NCBI GenBank assembly: GCA_023416575.1
Contig: JAEZHL010000361.1
Location: forward strand, 1 to 11,635
Length of the DNA: 11,635 nt
Origin: Pseudomonadota bacterium
GTDB lineage: Bacteria > Pseudomonadota > Alphaproteobacteria > Rhizobiales > Hyphomicrobiaceae
Reading direction: 5' to 3'
The notes below the pieces were generated by a model that did no database searches, was not told the DNA's origin, and saw nothing but the letters and a program-made list of their open reading frames with translations. Below are positions 1 through 6,837 of this stretch, piece after piece. The translations under genes and the position numbers were made by a program. The stretch's first letter is position 1. The number at the start of each line of letters is the position of its first letter.

Positions 1-69
1 GGGTATATGCGCGCGCGACCTCGAAGGTGAGCAGGCGAGACGCGCGCTGACATTGGGGGAGCCAGAGCC

Positions 70-591
70 ATGTCACTCGCATCGCTCACCGAGCCACTAG
101 ACCGCGTTGCGTTGTTCCAAGGTCTGCAGCCGGATCAGATCGAAGAAATCGCCCGCCGGTCCGAAAGGCTGATGCGCAAGTCCGGCGAGGCTATCATCAC
201 TGAAGGCGATGTCGGCACCGCTGCTTACGTCATTGTGTCCGGTTCAGCCATGCGTACCGCCGGCCCCGGCCTCGAGGATGACGAGGAACCGCTTGGGCCC
301 GGAACGATCATTGGCGAAATGGCGATGCTCGTCGAAACGACCTATTCCTCGACCGTCGTCTGCAACGAGACAACGCGGCTCTTGCGGATCACGCGCGACT
401 CCCTGCTCGAGCAAATGGCGACCGATCTCGCGCTGGCGGACCATCTGATCGCGAAGCTGTCGAGCCGCCTGAAGGCCCTCGCCAATGAGCTCAGGCGCAT
501 CGACGGTACTCTTGCCAAGCCCGCCGAGGCTCGTTCGAAGAAGCTTCTGCCCGTGAAGCTCGAGCCGGTGCACGGCGGCGCCAGTCCCTAA
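70..591 (+). CDS. Stand-alone cyclic-nucleotide-binding-like (CAP_ED) domain protein
   Basis: A 173-aa soluble protein. Residues about 10-115 fit the Crp/PKA-type cyclic-nucleotide-binding beta-roll: an N-terminal 'LFQGL' helix start, 'GEAIITEGDVGTAAYVIVSG' (residues 39-58), then a phosphate-binding-cassette-like stretch at 78-97 containing GEMAML. A helix follows at about 108-145, then a basic, Pro-containing tail. There is no helix-turn-helix, kinase, channel or other output domain, so it is not a Crp/Fnr transcription factor. The cassette Arg that normally contacts the cyclic phosphate (pattern R-S/T-A) appears to be replaced (TYSST), so canonical cAMP/cGMP binding is doubtful. The start has a G-rich Shine-Dalgarno (GGGGGA at 55-60) nine bases upstream. 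The gene faces the minus-strand small-RNA candidate and lolA. The domain call is firm; the ligand and partner are unknown. Confidence 0.85.
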   Translation: MSLASLTEPLDRVALFQGLQPDQIEEIARRSERLMRKSGEAIITEGDVGTAAYVIVSGSAMRTAGPGLEDDEEPLGPGTIIGEMAMLVETTYSSTVVCNETTRLLRITRDSLLEQMATDLALADHLIAKLSSRLKALANELRRIDGTLAKPAEARSKKLLPVKLEPVHGGASP

Positions 592-670
592 GTATTTGCG
601 GTTTCTGCGGGTTCGGCCTGCCAGATGCGCGTTGGGCAATCCCGGCGATAGACGACGCACCGCTGCAACG

Positions 671-704
671 AAAAACGCCCAACTCCGGGGGGAGGAGTTG
701 GGCG
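671..704 (-). terminator. Rho-independent terminator, minus strand
   Basis: A perfect 11-bp GC-rich stem (704-694 with 686-676, minus-strand arm CGCCCAACTCC) closes a seven-base loop TCCCCCC and is followed directly by TTTTT (675-671). The T-run occurs only on the minus-strand side, which fixes the orientation. It ends either the small-RNA candidate or lolA transcripts. Confidence 0.85.
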
Positions 705-777
705 CGAGAGCGCTATCAGCGCAATGGCATCGGGAGGGACTCCGATACCCCAGGCAACGTCGTCGGCTAGACGGGGG
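671..777 (-). ncRNA. Candidate small RNA of about 105 nt with C-rich loops
   Basis: Read on the minus strand, this stretch follows a TTGACA element and ends in a perfect intrinsic terminator. Near the 5' end there is a run of six C (778-773). A first hairpin pairs 749-742 (GGTATCGG) with 733-726 (CCGATGCC), with one G·U pair and an eight-base loop AGTCCCTC. A short hairpin GCGCT-GAT-AGCGC follows. The terminator loop is TCCCCCC. Single-stranded C-rich loops that can pair with Shine-Dalgarno sequences are a recurring feature of alphaproteobacterial regulatory RNAs (family knowledge). I do not recognise a named family: there is no SRP-RNA GGAA signature, no tRNA cloverleaf, and it is too short for 6S RNA. 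The 5' end is inferred from promoter position. It could instead be the terminated end of a long lolA read-through transcript. Confidence 0.55.
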
Positions 778-783
778 GCACTA

Positions 784-810
784 CCGATACAGGGTGACGC
801 CGCCTGTCAA
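784..810 (-). promoter_or_regulatory. Sigma-70-type promoter candidate for the small RNA
   Basis: The minus strand shows a perfect -35 hexamer TTGACA at 810-805. A weaker -10 candidate, TATCGG at 789-784, follows after 15 bases; alphaproteobacterial -10 elements are often loose. The predicted transcript start is near 777. The -10 assignment is uncertain, since a 17-base spacer would give TCGGTA instead. Confidence 0.5.
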
Positions 811-848
811 CCTCTAGTTAAGCTTAATGCGTGCAAGTTCAATAGAGG

Positions 849-884
849 GAGTCGGGGTTGATCACGAAAACGTGAATGCGACTC
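849..884 (-). repeat. Two-tier hairpin downstream of lolA
   Basis: Outer arms GAGTCG/CGACTC (849-854 and 879-884) enclose inner arms TCACG/CGTGA (862-866 and 871-875) around an AAAA loop. It lies about 60 bases past the lolA stop. No T-tract follows on the minus strand, so it may stabilise the lolA 3' end rather than terminate transcription. Function unproven. Confidence 0.3.
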
Positions 885-942
885 ACCCGTTTTCTATGAA
901 GTTGCAGTTGCCTGCAGCAAACAATCCACAGGCAGTCCAGAA

Positions 943-1680
943 CTACTGCTGGAACTTCTTCAGCGACAAGTTTTCCCGTTTGAACAGACCAACATCGAGA
1001 TCCTGGCTCTTATCCAGGTTCGAGACCTCGACGCGCGTCTCCAGACCCTGCGCATCGATCGTGACCCATTCCTTGAGGTCCAGGGTCGGCTGCTTGGTCA
1101 TGAACAGCGTGATCCGGCCGGGGGCGTCAGGACTCTTGTCCTGAAGCGTCAGCATGATCAGATCCTCGGCTTCCTGAACGTCGAGAATGCGCGCATCCCG
1201 ATTGAGATCGACGTCGCTGCGCAGCAGCAGCCGGAATGGCGTGTTGTCCAGCTCGTAGACGTCCTCGGAGTTGATGTCCTGGTCCTGAATGGCCAGCCAC
1301 CTGCCGTCGGAGATGATGACCTTCTTGCTCGGCGCGCCGTAATCGAACCGGAAGCGGCCTGGTCGCTTGACGTAGAAGCGGCCGCGCACCTGTTTCCGAT
1401 CAGGATCGGTTTGCAGGAACACGCCTTTCAGATTTGCCAGCTCTTTGAAGTAGCCGCTGACTGTCTCCACCGCGGCAGCCTGCTCGGGGCTCAACGCGGC
1501 GGAATTGGGATCGGCCTGCTGCGTAACGGTGCCGGCCCAGCTTTGATCCGGAGCCGCACCGCCGGTCTGAGGCGGCGCTGCGGGCTTCTCCTGCGCGAAC
1601 GTCGGGGTACCAGCTCCAGTAACGAGCAGTGCGAGCAAGCACGCGGTCCGTGCCGCAGCTACCGCGAGATTCCGGCTCAT
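943..1680 (-). CDS. lolA: Outer-membrane lipoprotein carrier protein LolA
   Basis: A 245-aa periplasmic chaperone that receives lipoproteins from the LolCDE exporter and carries them to the outer membrane. The chosen ATG gives a clean signal peptide (basic start MSRN, hydrophobic core ACLLALLVTGAG, likely cleavage after TFA near residue 29) and has a strong Shine-Dalgarno, AGGGGGCAGA, immediately upstream. A Pro/Ala/Gln-rich linker of about 45 residues precedes the LolA fold. Diagnostic stretches are 'LKGVFLQTDPDRKQVRGRFY', 'RPGRFRFDYG' and 'IISDGRWLAIQDQD'. The frame is open further upstream to an ATG at 1818 that overlaps the ftsK stop as ATGA, but that start would bury the signal peptide behind 46 residues, so I reject it. 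It lies 134 bases downstream of ftsK in the same direction, an arrangement common in Hyphomicrobiales. Confidence 0.92.
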   Translation of the reverse strand: MSRNLAVAAARTACLLALLVTGAGTPTFAQEKPAAPPQTGGAAPDQSWAGTVTQQADPNSAALSPEQAAAVETVSGYFKELANLKGVFLQTDPDRKQVRGRFYVKRPGRFRFDYGAPSKKVIISDGRWLAIQDQDINSEDVYELDNTPFRLLLRSDVDLNRDARILDVQEAEDLIMLTLQDKSPDAPGRITLFMTKQPTLDLKEWVTIDAQGLETRVEVSNLDKSQDLDVGLFKRENLSLKKFQQ

Positions 1681-1814
1681 TCTGCCCCCTGTCTGGTCGC
1701 CTAGCTCTGACATCCCTGCGGATCGATTGTCGCAATATTGAGACGAGATGTGGGCAGTTGACCGCAAGCGCCCATCTGCCCGAATCATGTGCCTGTGGAG
1801 AAATCTACCGAAGC

Positions 1815-4385
1815 TCATGCGGCCGATGAGACCGCGGACCCGCCAGTCAGCAAAATTTCGCGCTTTCCAGTCGCACTCGCCTGCGAGATGATGCCGTCCC
1901 GTTCCATACGCTCGATCAGATCTGCGGCACGGTTGTAACCGATCGACAGCCTGCGCTGCAGATAGCTGGTCGAGGCCTTGCGATCGCGCAGCACGATGGC
2001 GACAGCCTTGTCGTAGAGGTCGCCTTCGTCGAGCTTGCCCGCACCGCCCGACTGCTGCTCGTCCTCCTCGGGCGCGCCGTCGGTGATCCCCTCCACGTAC
2101 TCGGGCTCGCCCTGCTCGCGCAGGAACTGAGCGATGCTCTCGACCTCCTCGTCGGACACGAACGGGCCATGGACCCGTTGCACCTGGCCCGAGCCGACCG
2201 AGAACAGCATGTCGCCTTGGCCAAGAAGCTGCTCGGCACCCTGCTCGTTCAGGATGGTGCGGCTGTCGATCTTCGACGTCACCTTGAAGCTGATCCGCGT
2301 CGGGAAGTTTGCCTTGATCGTGCCGGTGATGATGTCCACCGACGGACGCTGCGTGGCCATGATGAGGTGAATGCCAGCCGCCCGCGCCATCTGCGCCAGC
2401 CGCTGCACGGCACCCTCTATCTCCTTACCCGCGACGATCATCAGATCCGCGAATTCGTCGACGACCACGACGATGTACGGCATCGGCTCGAGCGCCAGCT
2501 CCTCGGTCTCGAACACGGCCTGTCCAGTCCGGCGATCGAAGCCCGTCTGCACCGTCCGCCGCAGGGCATCGCCGCGGGATTTGGCATGGCGCACGCGATT
2601 GTTGAACACATCGATGTTGCGCACGCCGAGCTGGGACATGCGCTTGTAGCGCTCCTCCATCTCGCGCACGACCCAGTTGAGCGCCGCGACAGCTTTGTGC
2701 GGATCGGTGACGACGGGCGTCAGCAGGTGCGGGATGCCGTTGTAGATGGACAGCTCCAGCATCTTCGGATCGATCATCAGCAAGCGGCAATCTTCCGGCG
2801 CCACCTTGTAGAGCAGTGACAGCACCATTGCGTTGACACCGACAGACTTACCGGAGCCGGTCGTGCCGGCGACGAGCAGATGCGGCATGCGCGCGAGATC
2901 GACGATGACCGGGTCGCCGTTAATGGCCTTGCCGAGCGCCAGCGGCAACTTGGCATCGGAAACACGGAACTCCTCCGACTCGAACATCTCGCGCAGCAGC
3001 ACGGTCTCGCGCCGCGTGTTCGGCAGCTCGATGCCGATGACATTGCGTCCTGGCACCACGGCGACACGGACCGCCGTTGCGCTCATCGAGCGGGCGATGT
3101 CCTCCGCCAGTCCAATCACGCGCGCCGACTTGGTGCCGCGCGCGGGCTCCAGCTCGAACAAAGTCACCACCGGACCCGGCTTAATATCCTTGATTTCGCC
3201 CTTCACGCCGAAGTCGGTCAGCACGTCCTCGAGAAGCCGCGCTGTTCCGCGCTGCACGGTCTGAGTGAATTCCGGACCTGGTTTGCCGCCTGCCGGCCGC
3301 TTCAACAGATTGACACCCGGCCGGCGGAAGCCCGGCGCTTCATTCTTACGCGGCGTCAGGCCGCCCAGCAGGCTGGGACGCGGCGCGAGCTCAGGCGTCG
3401 CCTGCGGCTGCGCGTTCGCAGGCGCGAAACGCTCCGCGATCCGGCGGCTTTCCCGCTCGGTCGATGCGTCGAACTCTGGCGCGCGCTCGATGTCCTCGTC
3501 GTCGCCGTCGGGCGCGACAGCGCTCGGCGCACTATCCTCATCGACCGACGCGGCGGGCTCCTTTGCGGCCTTCGCAGCACGGGACCGCTTCACAGGTGGG
3601 CGATCGAGGCTGGGCTCCGGCCAATCGGCCCCGGTCTCCTGCGCGCCGATCGGCAACACGGGTTCAACAGGTGTGTGCGCAATTGCCGCCGAGCGCCTGC
3701 GGAAGATTGCCGGCATCCGCAACGTCCAGGGCTCCCGGGTCGCGGCAGGCAGCGGCTCGAGGGCAGGGAGCCGCCGGGGTGCCCCATCAGGTAACCAGAA
3801 ATCGGAGGCCCACCGTCCACCTAATCCCAGGCAGCAGATGAACGCGGCCAGACTGCCGGAAAAGAGCACCAGCCCGGCAAACGCGCCCGAACGAACCGGA
3901 ACGACCGTAGCAATCAGGCCCGCAAGAAGGGTGTAGATCAGATCTCCGATGACGCCGCCGAAACCGTTGTGCAACGGCCACGTCGCCGAGATCGGCAGCG
4001 CGGAGCAGCCGCCAGCGAGCGCGAGCACGGCCACCGCCAGCAGAAGAAGCCGCATCCGGATGGTCGTCAGACGACCAGCCGCGAACAGCTCGAATCCCCA
4101 GATCGCTGGCGCCAGCACGAGAAATGCGGAGGCCAGCCCGAGGAGCTGAAGCATCATGTCGGAAACGATGGCGCCGCCCGGACCCAGCAGGTTGCGCGTT
4201 GGGCCGAAAGCCGTGTGCGTCAGGCTCGGGTCGCTCACTGACCATGTCACGAGGCTGAGCCAGCCCGCGACACCCGTGAGAAACAACGCCGTACCTGCGC
4301 ACCGGGCGACCCAGATCGCAAGGCGGTCCTCGACCGTCAGCGGCAGCAGACGCTGCTGCTCTACTCCAAAACTCTGCTGCAACAT
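1815..4385 (-). CDS. ftsK: DNA translocase FtsK
   Basis: An 856-aa divisome protein that pumps chromosomal DNA through the closing septum and promotes dimer resolution at dif. The N-terminus carries four or five hydrophobic segments (about 24-46, 74-98, 111-131, 144-163, 168-188) anchoring it at the septum. Residues about 195-365 are a charged, Pro/Ala-rich linker, short compared with E. coli FtsK. The RecA-like motor follows: Walker A GTTGSGKS at 507-514, Walker B 'VVVVDEFADLM' with D643-E644, and the conserved 'IMATQRPSVDIITGTIKANF' segment. The C-terminal gamma winged-helix (about 785-856, 'STSYLQRRLSIGYNRAADLI') is the KOPS-reading module, so the protein is complete. The start lies only 15 bases after the aminotransferase stop and has no strong Shine-Dalgarno, which suggests translational coupling. 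Confidence 0.97.
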   Translation of the reverse strand: MLQQSFGVEQQRLLPLTVEDRLAIWVARCAGTALFLTGVAGWLSLVTWSVSDPSLTHTAFGPTRNLLGPGGAIVSDMMLQLLGLASAFLVLAPAIWGFELFAAGRLTTIRMRLLLLAVAVLALAGGCSALPISATWPLHNGFGGVIGDLIYTLLAGLIATVVPVRSGAFAGLVLFSGSLAAFICCLGLGGRWASDFWLPDGAPRRLPALEPLPAATREPWTLRMPAIFRRRSAAIAHTPVEPVLPIGAQETGADWPEPSLDRPPVKRSRAAKAAKEPAASVDEDSAPSAVAPDGDDEDIERAPEFDASTERESRRIAERFAPANAQPQATPELAPRPSLLGGLTPRKNEAPGFRRPGVNLLKRPAGGKPGPEFTQTVQRGTARLLEDVLTDFGVKGEIKDIKPGPVVTLFELEPARGTKSARVIGLAEDIARSMSATAVRVAVVPGRNVIGIELPNTRRETVLLREMFESEEFRVSDAKLPLALGKAINGDPVIVDLARMPHLLVAGTTGSGKSVGVNAMVLSLLYKVAPEDCRLLMIDPKMLELSIYNGIPHLLTPVVTDPHKAVAALNWVVREMEERYKRMSQLGVRNIDVFNNRVRHAKSRGDALRRTVQTGFDRRTGQAVFETEELALEPMPYIVVVVDEFADLMIVAGKEIEGAVQRLAQMARAAGIHLIMATQRPSVDIITGTIKANFPTRISFKVTSKIDSRTILNEQGAEQLLGQGDMLFSVGSGQVQRVHGPFVSDEEVESIAQFLREQGEPEYVEGITDGAPEEDEQQSGGAGKLDEGDLYDKAVAIVLRDRKASTSYLQRRLSIGYNRAADLIERMERDGIISQASATGKREILLTGGSAVSSAA

Positions 4386-4400
4386 GGACGCTGCACGAAC

Positions 4401-5618
4401 CTACGAGAAAGCGGATACGATACGCTCGAGCGCCTCCCTGATCTTGGCCGGTTCATGCACGAGCGCAACGCGCACGTACGCTTCGCCCGGGTTTACTCCG
4501 TCCGGACCCGGCTGAGCCAGATAGGCACCAGGAACTACCCTGACACCGCAGCATTTCCAAAGGGTTACCGCAGCCTCAACGCCGCCCCCGAATTGGCTCA
4601 TATCGAGCCACAGGAAAAATCCGCCTGCCGGGCGGCGGTAGCCAAAGCGGCCGGCCAGCACCTGGTCGCAAAGATCGAACTTGGCACGGTACGCCTGCCG
4701 GATGACGGCGACGTGCTGCTCCTCCCCCCACACGGCAGCCGACGCATGCTGGATGACACCGGGCATTTGCGGCGCGGTGAGATTGCGGACCTCAGCCAAG
4801 GTTTCGAGGAAGTCGCCATCTCCGGCCGCGAAGCCCGAGCGAAGGCCGGGCAGATTTGAGCGCTTCGACAGCGAGTTGAAGACGACGATGTTACGAAAAC
4901 GCTCTGGTGTCGTCGCCGCGATTTCGAGACCACCCGTCGGCGGCTCGCCCGCGTAGATTTCCGAATAGCACTCGTCAAAAAACAACATGAAGTCGTAGCG
5001 TCGTGCCAGCTCCAGCGCGCGCCGGATGTATGCCGGGTCCGCCACGGCCCCCTGTGGATTGGCCGGCGAGCAGAGATAGAAGGCAACCGTACGCTCCAGG
5101 ATCGCCGTCTCGCGCTCCAGGGCGTCGAGATCGGGCAGATGCCCCGTGGCTTCGGTCGCGTTCAGGAAATACGGCTCGCTGTTGGTGGCGTAGGCCGCGC
5201 CGAGGTAGGAGTGATAGAACGGGTTCGGCAGGAGCATCACCGGCCGACCTTCGACCCGCTTGCGGCCGACCGCCGGCAGTGCCGCGTAGAACAAGCCCTC
5301 GCGCGAGCCGTTGACCGGCAGAACCTCCCCGGCCGGATCGATCTTGTCGGCGAGCCCATACCTGCGACCGATCCATGCCGCGATGGTGCCGCGCAACTCA
5401 TCGGAGCCCCGGATTTTCGGGTAGCTCGCCAGCAATTGCTCGGCCTCTGCCATCTTGTCGATCACGAACCCGGGCATGGCCTCGTTCGGATCGCCGGTCG
5501 TCATCTCGATGACGCGGTCGCTGCCGGGCGCGATACCCTCCAGCAACCGGGCGACGCGCGTGAACGGAGACAGGATGGCGCCTTGCGCCAAGCCTTCGAG
5601 ACCGGGATTCGCACTCAT
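4401..5618 (-). CDS. dapC: PLP-dependent aminotransferase, DapC-like (N-succinyldiaminopimelate aminotransferase)
   Basis: A 405-aa fold-type I aminotransferase (class I/II). Visible motifs: 'NPQG' at 187-190, the PLP-ring Asp in 'FFDECYSEIY' (D215), the Schiff-base Lys in 'SLSKRSNLPGLRSGF' (K252) and a C-terminal carboxylate-binding Arg (R383, 'YVRVAL'). The SLSKRSN-PGLRSGF signature is characteristic of the DapC group, which transaminates N-succinyl-2-amino-6-ketopimelate to N-succinyl-LL-diaminopimelate in lysine and meso-DAP synthesis. That fits its position directly before ftsK and lolA in an envelope/division run. The start at 5618 has GAGGG upstream; the frame stays open upstream to 5783 but that part looks non-coding. 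The family is certain. The exact substrate is inferred, and an aspartate-type or other diaminopimelate aminotransferase is the alternative. Confidence 0.82.
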   Translation of the reverse strand: MSANPGLEGLAQGAILSPFTRVARLLEGIAPGSDRVIEMTTGDPNEAMPGFVIDKMAEAEQLLASYPKIRGSDELRGTIAAWIGRRYGLADKIDPAGEVLPVNGSREGLFYAALPAVGRKRVEGRPVMLLPNPFYHSYLGAAYATNSEPYFLNATEATGHLPDLDALERETAILERTVAFYLCSPANPQGAVADPAYIRRALELARRYDFMLFFDECYSEIYAGEPPTGGLEIAATTPERFRNIVVFNSLSKRSNLPGLRSGFAAGDGDFLETLAEVRNLTAPQMPGVIQHASAAVWGEEQHVAVIRQAYRAKFDLCDQVLAGRFGYRRPAGGFFLWLDMSQFGGGVEAAVTLWKCCGVRVVPGAYLAQPGPDGVNPGEAYVRVALVHEPAKIREALERIVSAFS

Positions 5619-5635
5619 AATGACTTCGTCCCTCG

Positions 5636-5660
5636 TTAGACCAGCGGGAGCGAGGTCTAA
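5636..5660. repeat. Inverted repeat just upstream of the dapC-like gene
   Basis: Perfect 7-base arms TTAGACC (5636-5642) and GGTCTAA (5654-5660) are separated by 11 bases. On the minus strand the repeat abuts the Shine-Dalgarno region (GAGGG at 5634-5630) of the aminotransferase gene. It could be an operator or a leader hairpin that limits access to the ribosome site. No regulator is known from the sequence. Confidence 0.35.
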
Positions 5661-5703
5661 TCGAGTATTGCGGCGGACGCTAGAACACTTCCTGAATAGG
5701 CGA

Positions 5704-6597
5704 TCACCGCACCCGGCGCGGGTTGAGGTAATATTCCGCCTCGTAGCGCTCGATCTTGGGCTCCACCTTGCCCCGGCGAACATCGGCGGCGAGCCGCGCG
5801 ATGTGCCGGCGACAGGCCCTATTGAAACCGATCGATCCGACGAAGAGCTTCATCACCGTCATCAGCTTCTTGTCGGCGTGGTCCGCGCGCACCCGTCCTG
5901 TCCAATAGCCGCCGAGCGTGAACAGCCGGCCATCGAGATGCCCGACCTTCTGGTTGCGCTCGTCGTACAGGGAGTAGTCACCACCGACACTGAAGAAGTC
6001 GCGCCGCAGCCGATAGAAGGCTGGTTTGCGATTGCGCATGATGAGGAAGGAGAAGTTCTCGGGCAGCACCGGCCACTTGTTGGCAGACCGCTCGAGATAG
6101 ACGATCGAAGCATCCTCGTGCGTGTTGATGGCGTAGGCCATCACCGGAATGCCCCGCGCGCCCAAGGTGAGCTGCAAGCTGCGGCCGACCATCATATCCA
6201 TCGTCGCGCGCCAGTTCAGGGTTTCCGAAAAGAGCCGGACCACGAGGCGCCGGTCCATACCGGACTTCTGTTTCCAGAGTTCCTGACGGAAGCCGATGAG
6301 CTCCTTGGTCTGACCCTCCTCCGTAACCTCGGCGAAGATGTCCATGTCAGTCGAGAACTGACGCGACTTCGCGCGGTTGCGCGAGCGGCGATAAATGCCG
6401 AACTCGACCGCGTTGAAGTCCGTGAGCCAAACGTCGACGGTGAAGCGGCGCCAGGGATCCGTCGCACTGCCCACGGGCTCGTCCGGCTGGTTATCAGCCA
6501 GCGCGGACGGTGCTGGCTCCGGCGCCACCTCGGGCACCTGCGTTGTCGCACCCGCATCGACCCGTTCCAGGACGTCATCCGTCGTGCCCTGTGCCAT
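5704..6597 (-). CDS. Conserved-looking protein of unknown function, 297 aa
   Basis: I do not recognise this protein with confidence. The start at 6597 has an excellent Shine-Dalgarno (AGGGGGCAGA, 6610-6601). The N-terminal ~45 residues are acidic and Pro/Ala-rich, likely disordered. The rest is a mixed alpha/beta soluble domain rich in Arg, Phe and Tyr with no transmembrane segment or signal peptide. The middle contains 'MDRRLVVRLFSETLNWRATM'. A C-terminal stretch, 'YSLYDERNQKVGHLDGRLFT', has the rhythm of tubby/LURP-one-like beta repeats, a weak resemblance only. The protein ends 'EYYLNPRRVR'. Codon use matches its neighbours, and the frame is far longer than its competing frames here. It lies 85 bases before the dapC-like gene in the same direction and may head that operon. 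Confidence 0.8.
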   Translation of the reverse strand: MAQGTTDDVLERVDAGATTQVPEVAPEPAPSALADNQPDEPVGSATDPWRRFTVDVWLTDFNAVEFGIYRRSRNRAKSRQFSTDMDIFAEVTEEGQTKELIGFRQELWKQKSGMDRRLVVRLFSETLNWRATMDMMVGRSLQLTLGARGIPVMAYAINTHEDASIVYLERSANKWPVLPENFSFLIMRNRKPAFYRLRRDFFSVGGDYSLYDERNQKVGHLDGRLFTLGGYWTGRVRADHADKKLMTVMKLFVGSIGFNRACRRHIARLAADVRRGKVEPKIERYEAEYYLNPRRVR

Positions 6598-6837
6598 GCC
6601 TCTGCCCCCTTCGGATGCGAGCGAATCAGACTTCGGGACCCTACCATCGGCTTGCGAGGGGGTGGATCTTCCGAGAAATTTGGCACTGGAAAACTCATGA
6701 CATCGCATCTTTGGCGCGGCGCGGCGGAGTAGCGTGACCAGGGCGCTGTCGCGTATTGCGCGAGCCATTTCAACTGGACGTGCTCTGAAGCACGATTGCA
6801 CCTGAAGCCGGTCGTCGCGGAGCCGCGGAGGAACGCA
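6598..6837. other. Divergent intergenic region
   Basis: About 240 bases separate the 297-aa protein gene (-) from the glycosyltransferase-like gene (+), so promoters for both must lie here. I could not pick a convincing -35/-10 pair on either strand. The only clear structure is a perfect hairpin near the right end. Confidence 0.4.
6779..6794 (+). repeat. Short perfect hairpin in the leader of the glycosyltransferase-like gene
   Basis: CGTGCT-CTGA-AGCACG forms a 6-bp stem with a 4-base loop, 43 bases before the GTG start. It could be a palindromic protein-binding site or a leader hairpin; chance is not excluded. Confidence 0.3.

Larger units (their letters stand above)
592..942. other. Intergenic region with no protein gene but with minus-strand RNA signals
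   Basis: About 350 bases lie between two convergent genes. I see no credible coding frame. The left part (592-670) shows no terminator for the upstream + strand gene. Bases 671-810 carry promoter, structured RNA and terminator signals on the minus strand. Bases 811-942 hold two imperfect hairpins downstream of lolA (849-884 and 909-934) but no T-tract, so lolA has no obvious intrinsic terminator of its own before the small-RNA candidate. Confidence 0.6.

Noticed and set aside
671..810. tRNA, SRP RNA, 6S RNA or riboswitch in the gap beside lolA
   Set aside because: No cloverleaf or T-loop, no SRP GGAA signature, too short for 6S RNA, and no gene follows downstream on that strand for a riboswitch to control.
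827..1144. A 105-aa plus-strand frame overlapping the lolA 3' end
   Set aside because: Mostly antisense to lolA, with no ribosome site or motif.
1681..1818. LolA starting at ATG 1818, overlapping the ftsK stop as ATGA
   Set aside because: It would add 46 residues before a well-formed signal peptide, and the ATG at 1680 has a far better ribosome site.
2880..3794. A 304-aa plus-strand open frame opposite ftsK
   Set aside because: Shadow of ftsK: Arg/Gln-rich low-complexity product with no domain, while the minus strand encodes the FtsK motor and linker.
5455..6732. A 425-aa plus-strand open frame opposite the dapC-like and 297-aa genes
   Set aside because: It spans two minus-strand genes and their intergenic gap, has no recognisable domain, and its start lies inside dapC.
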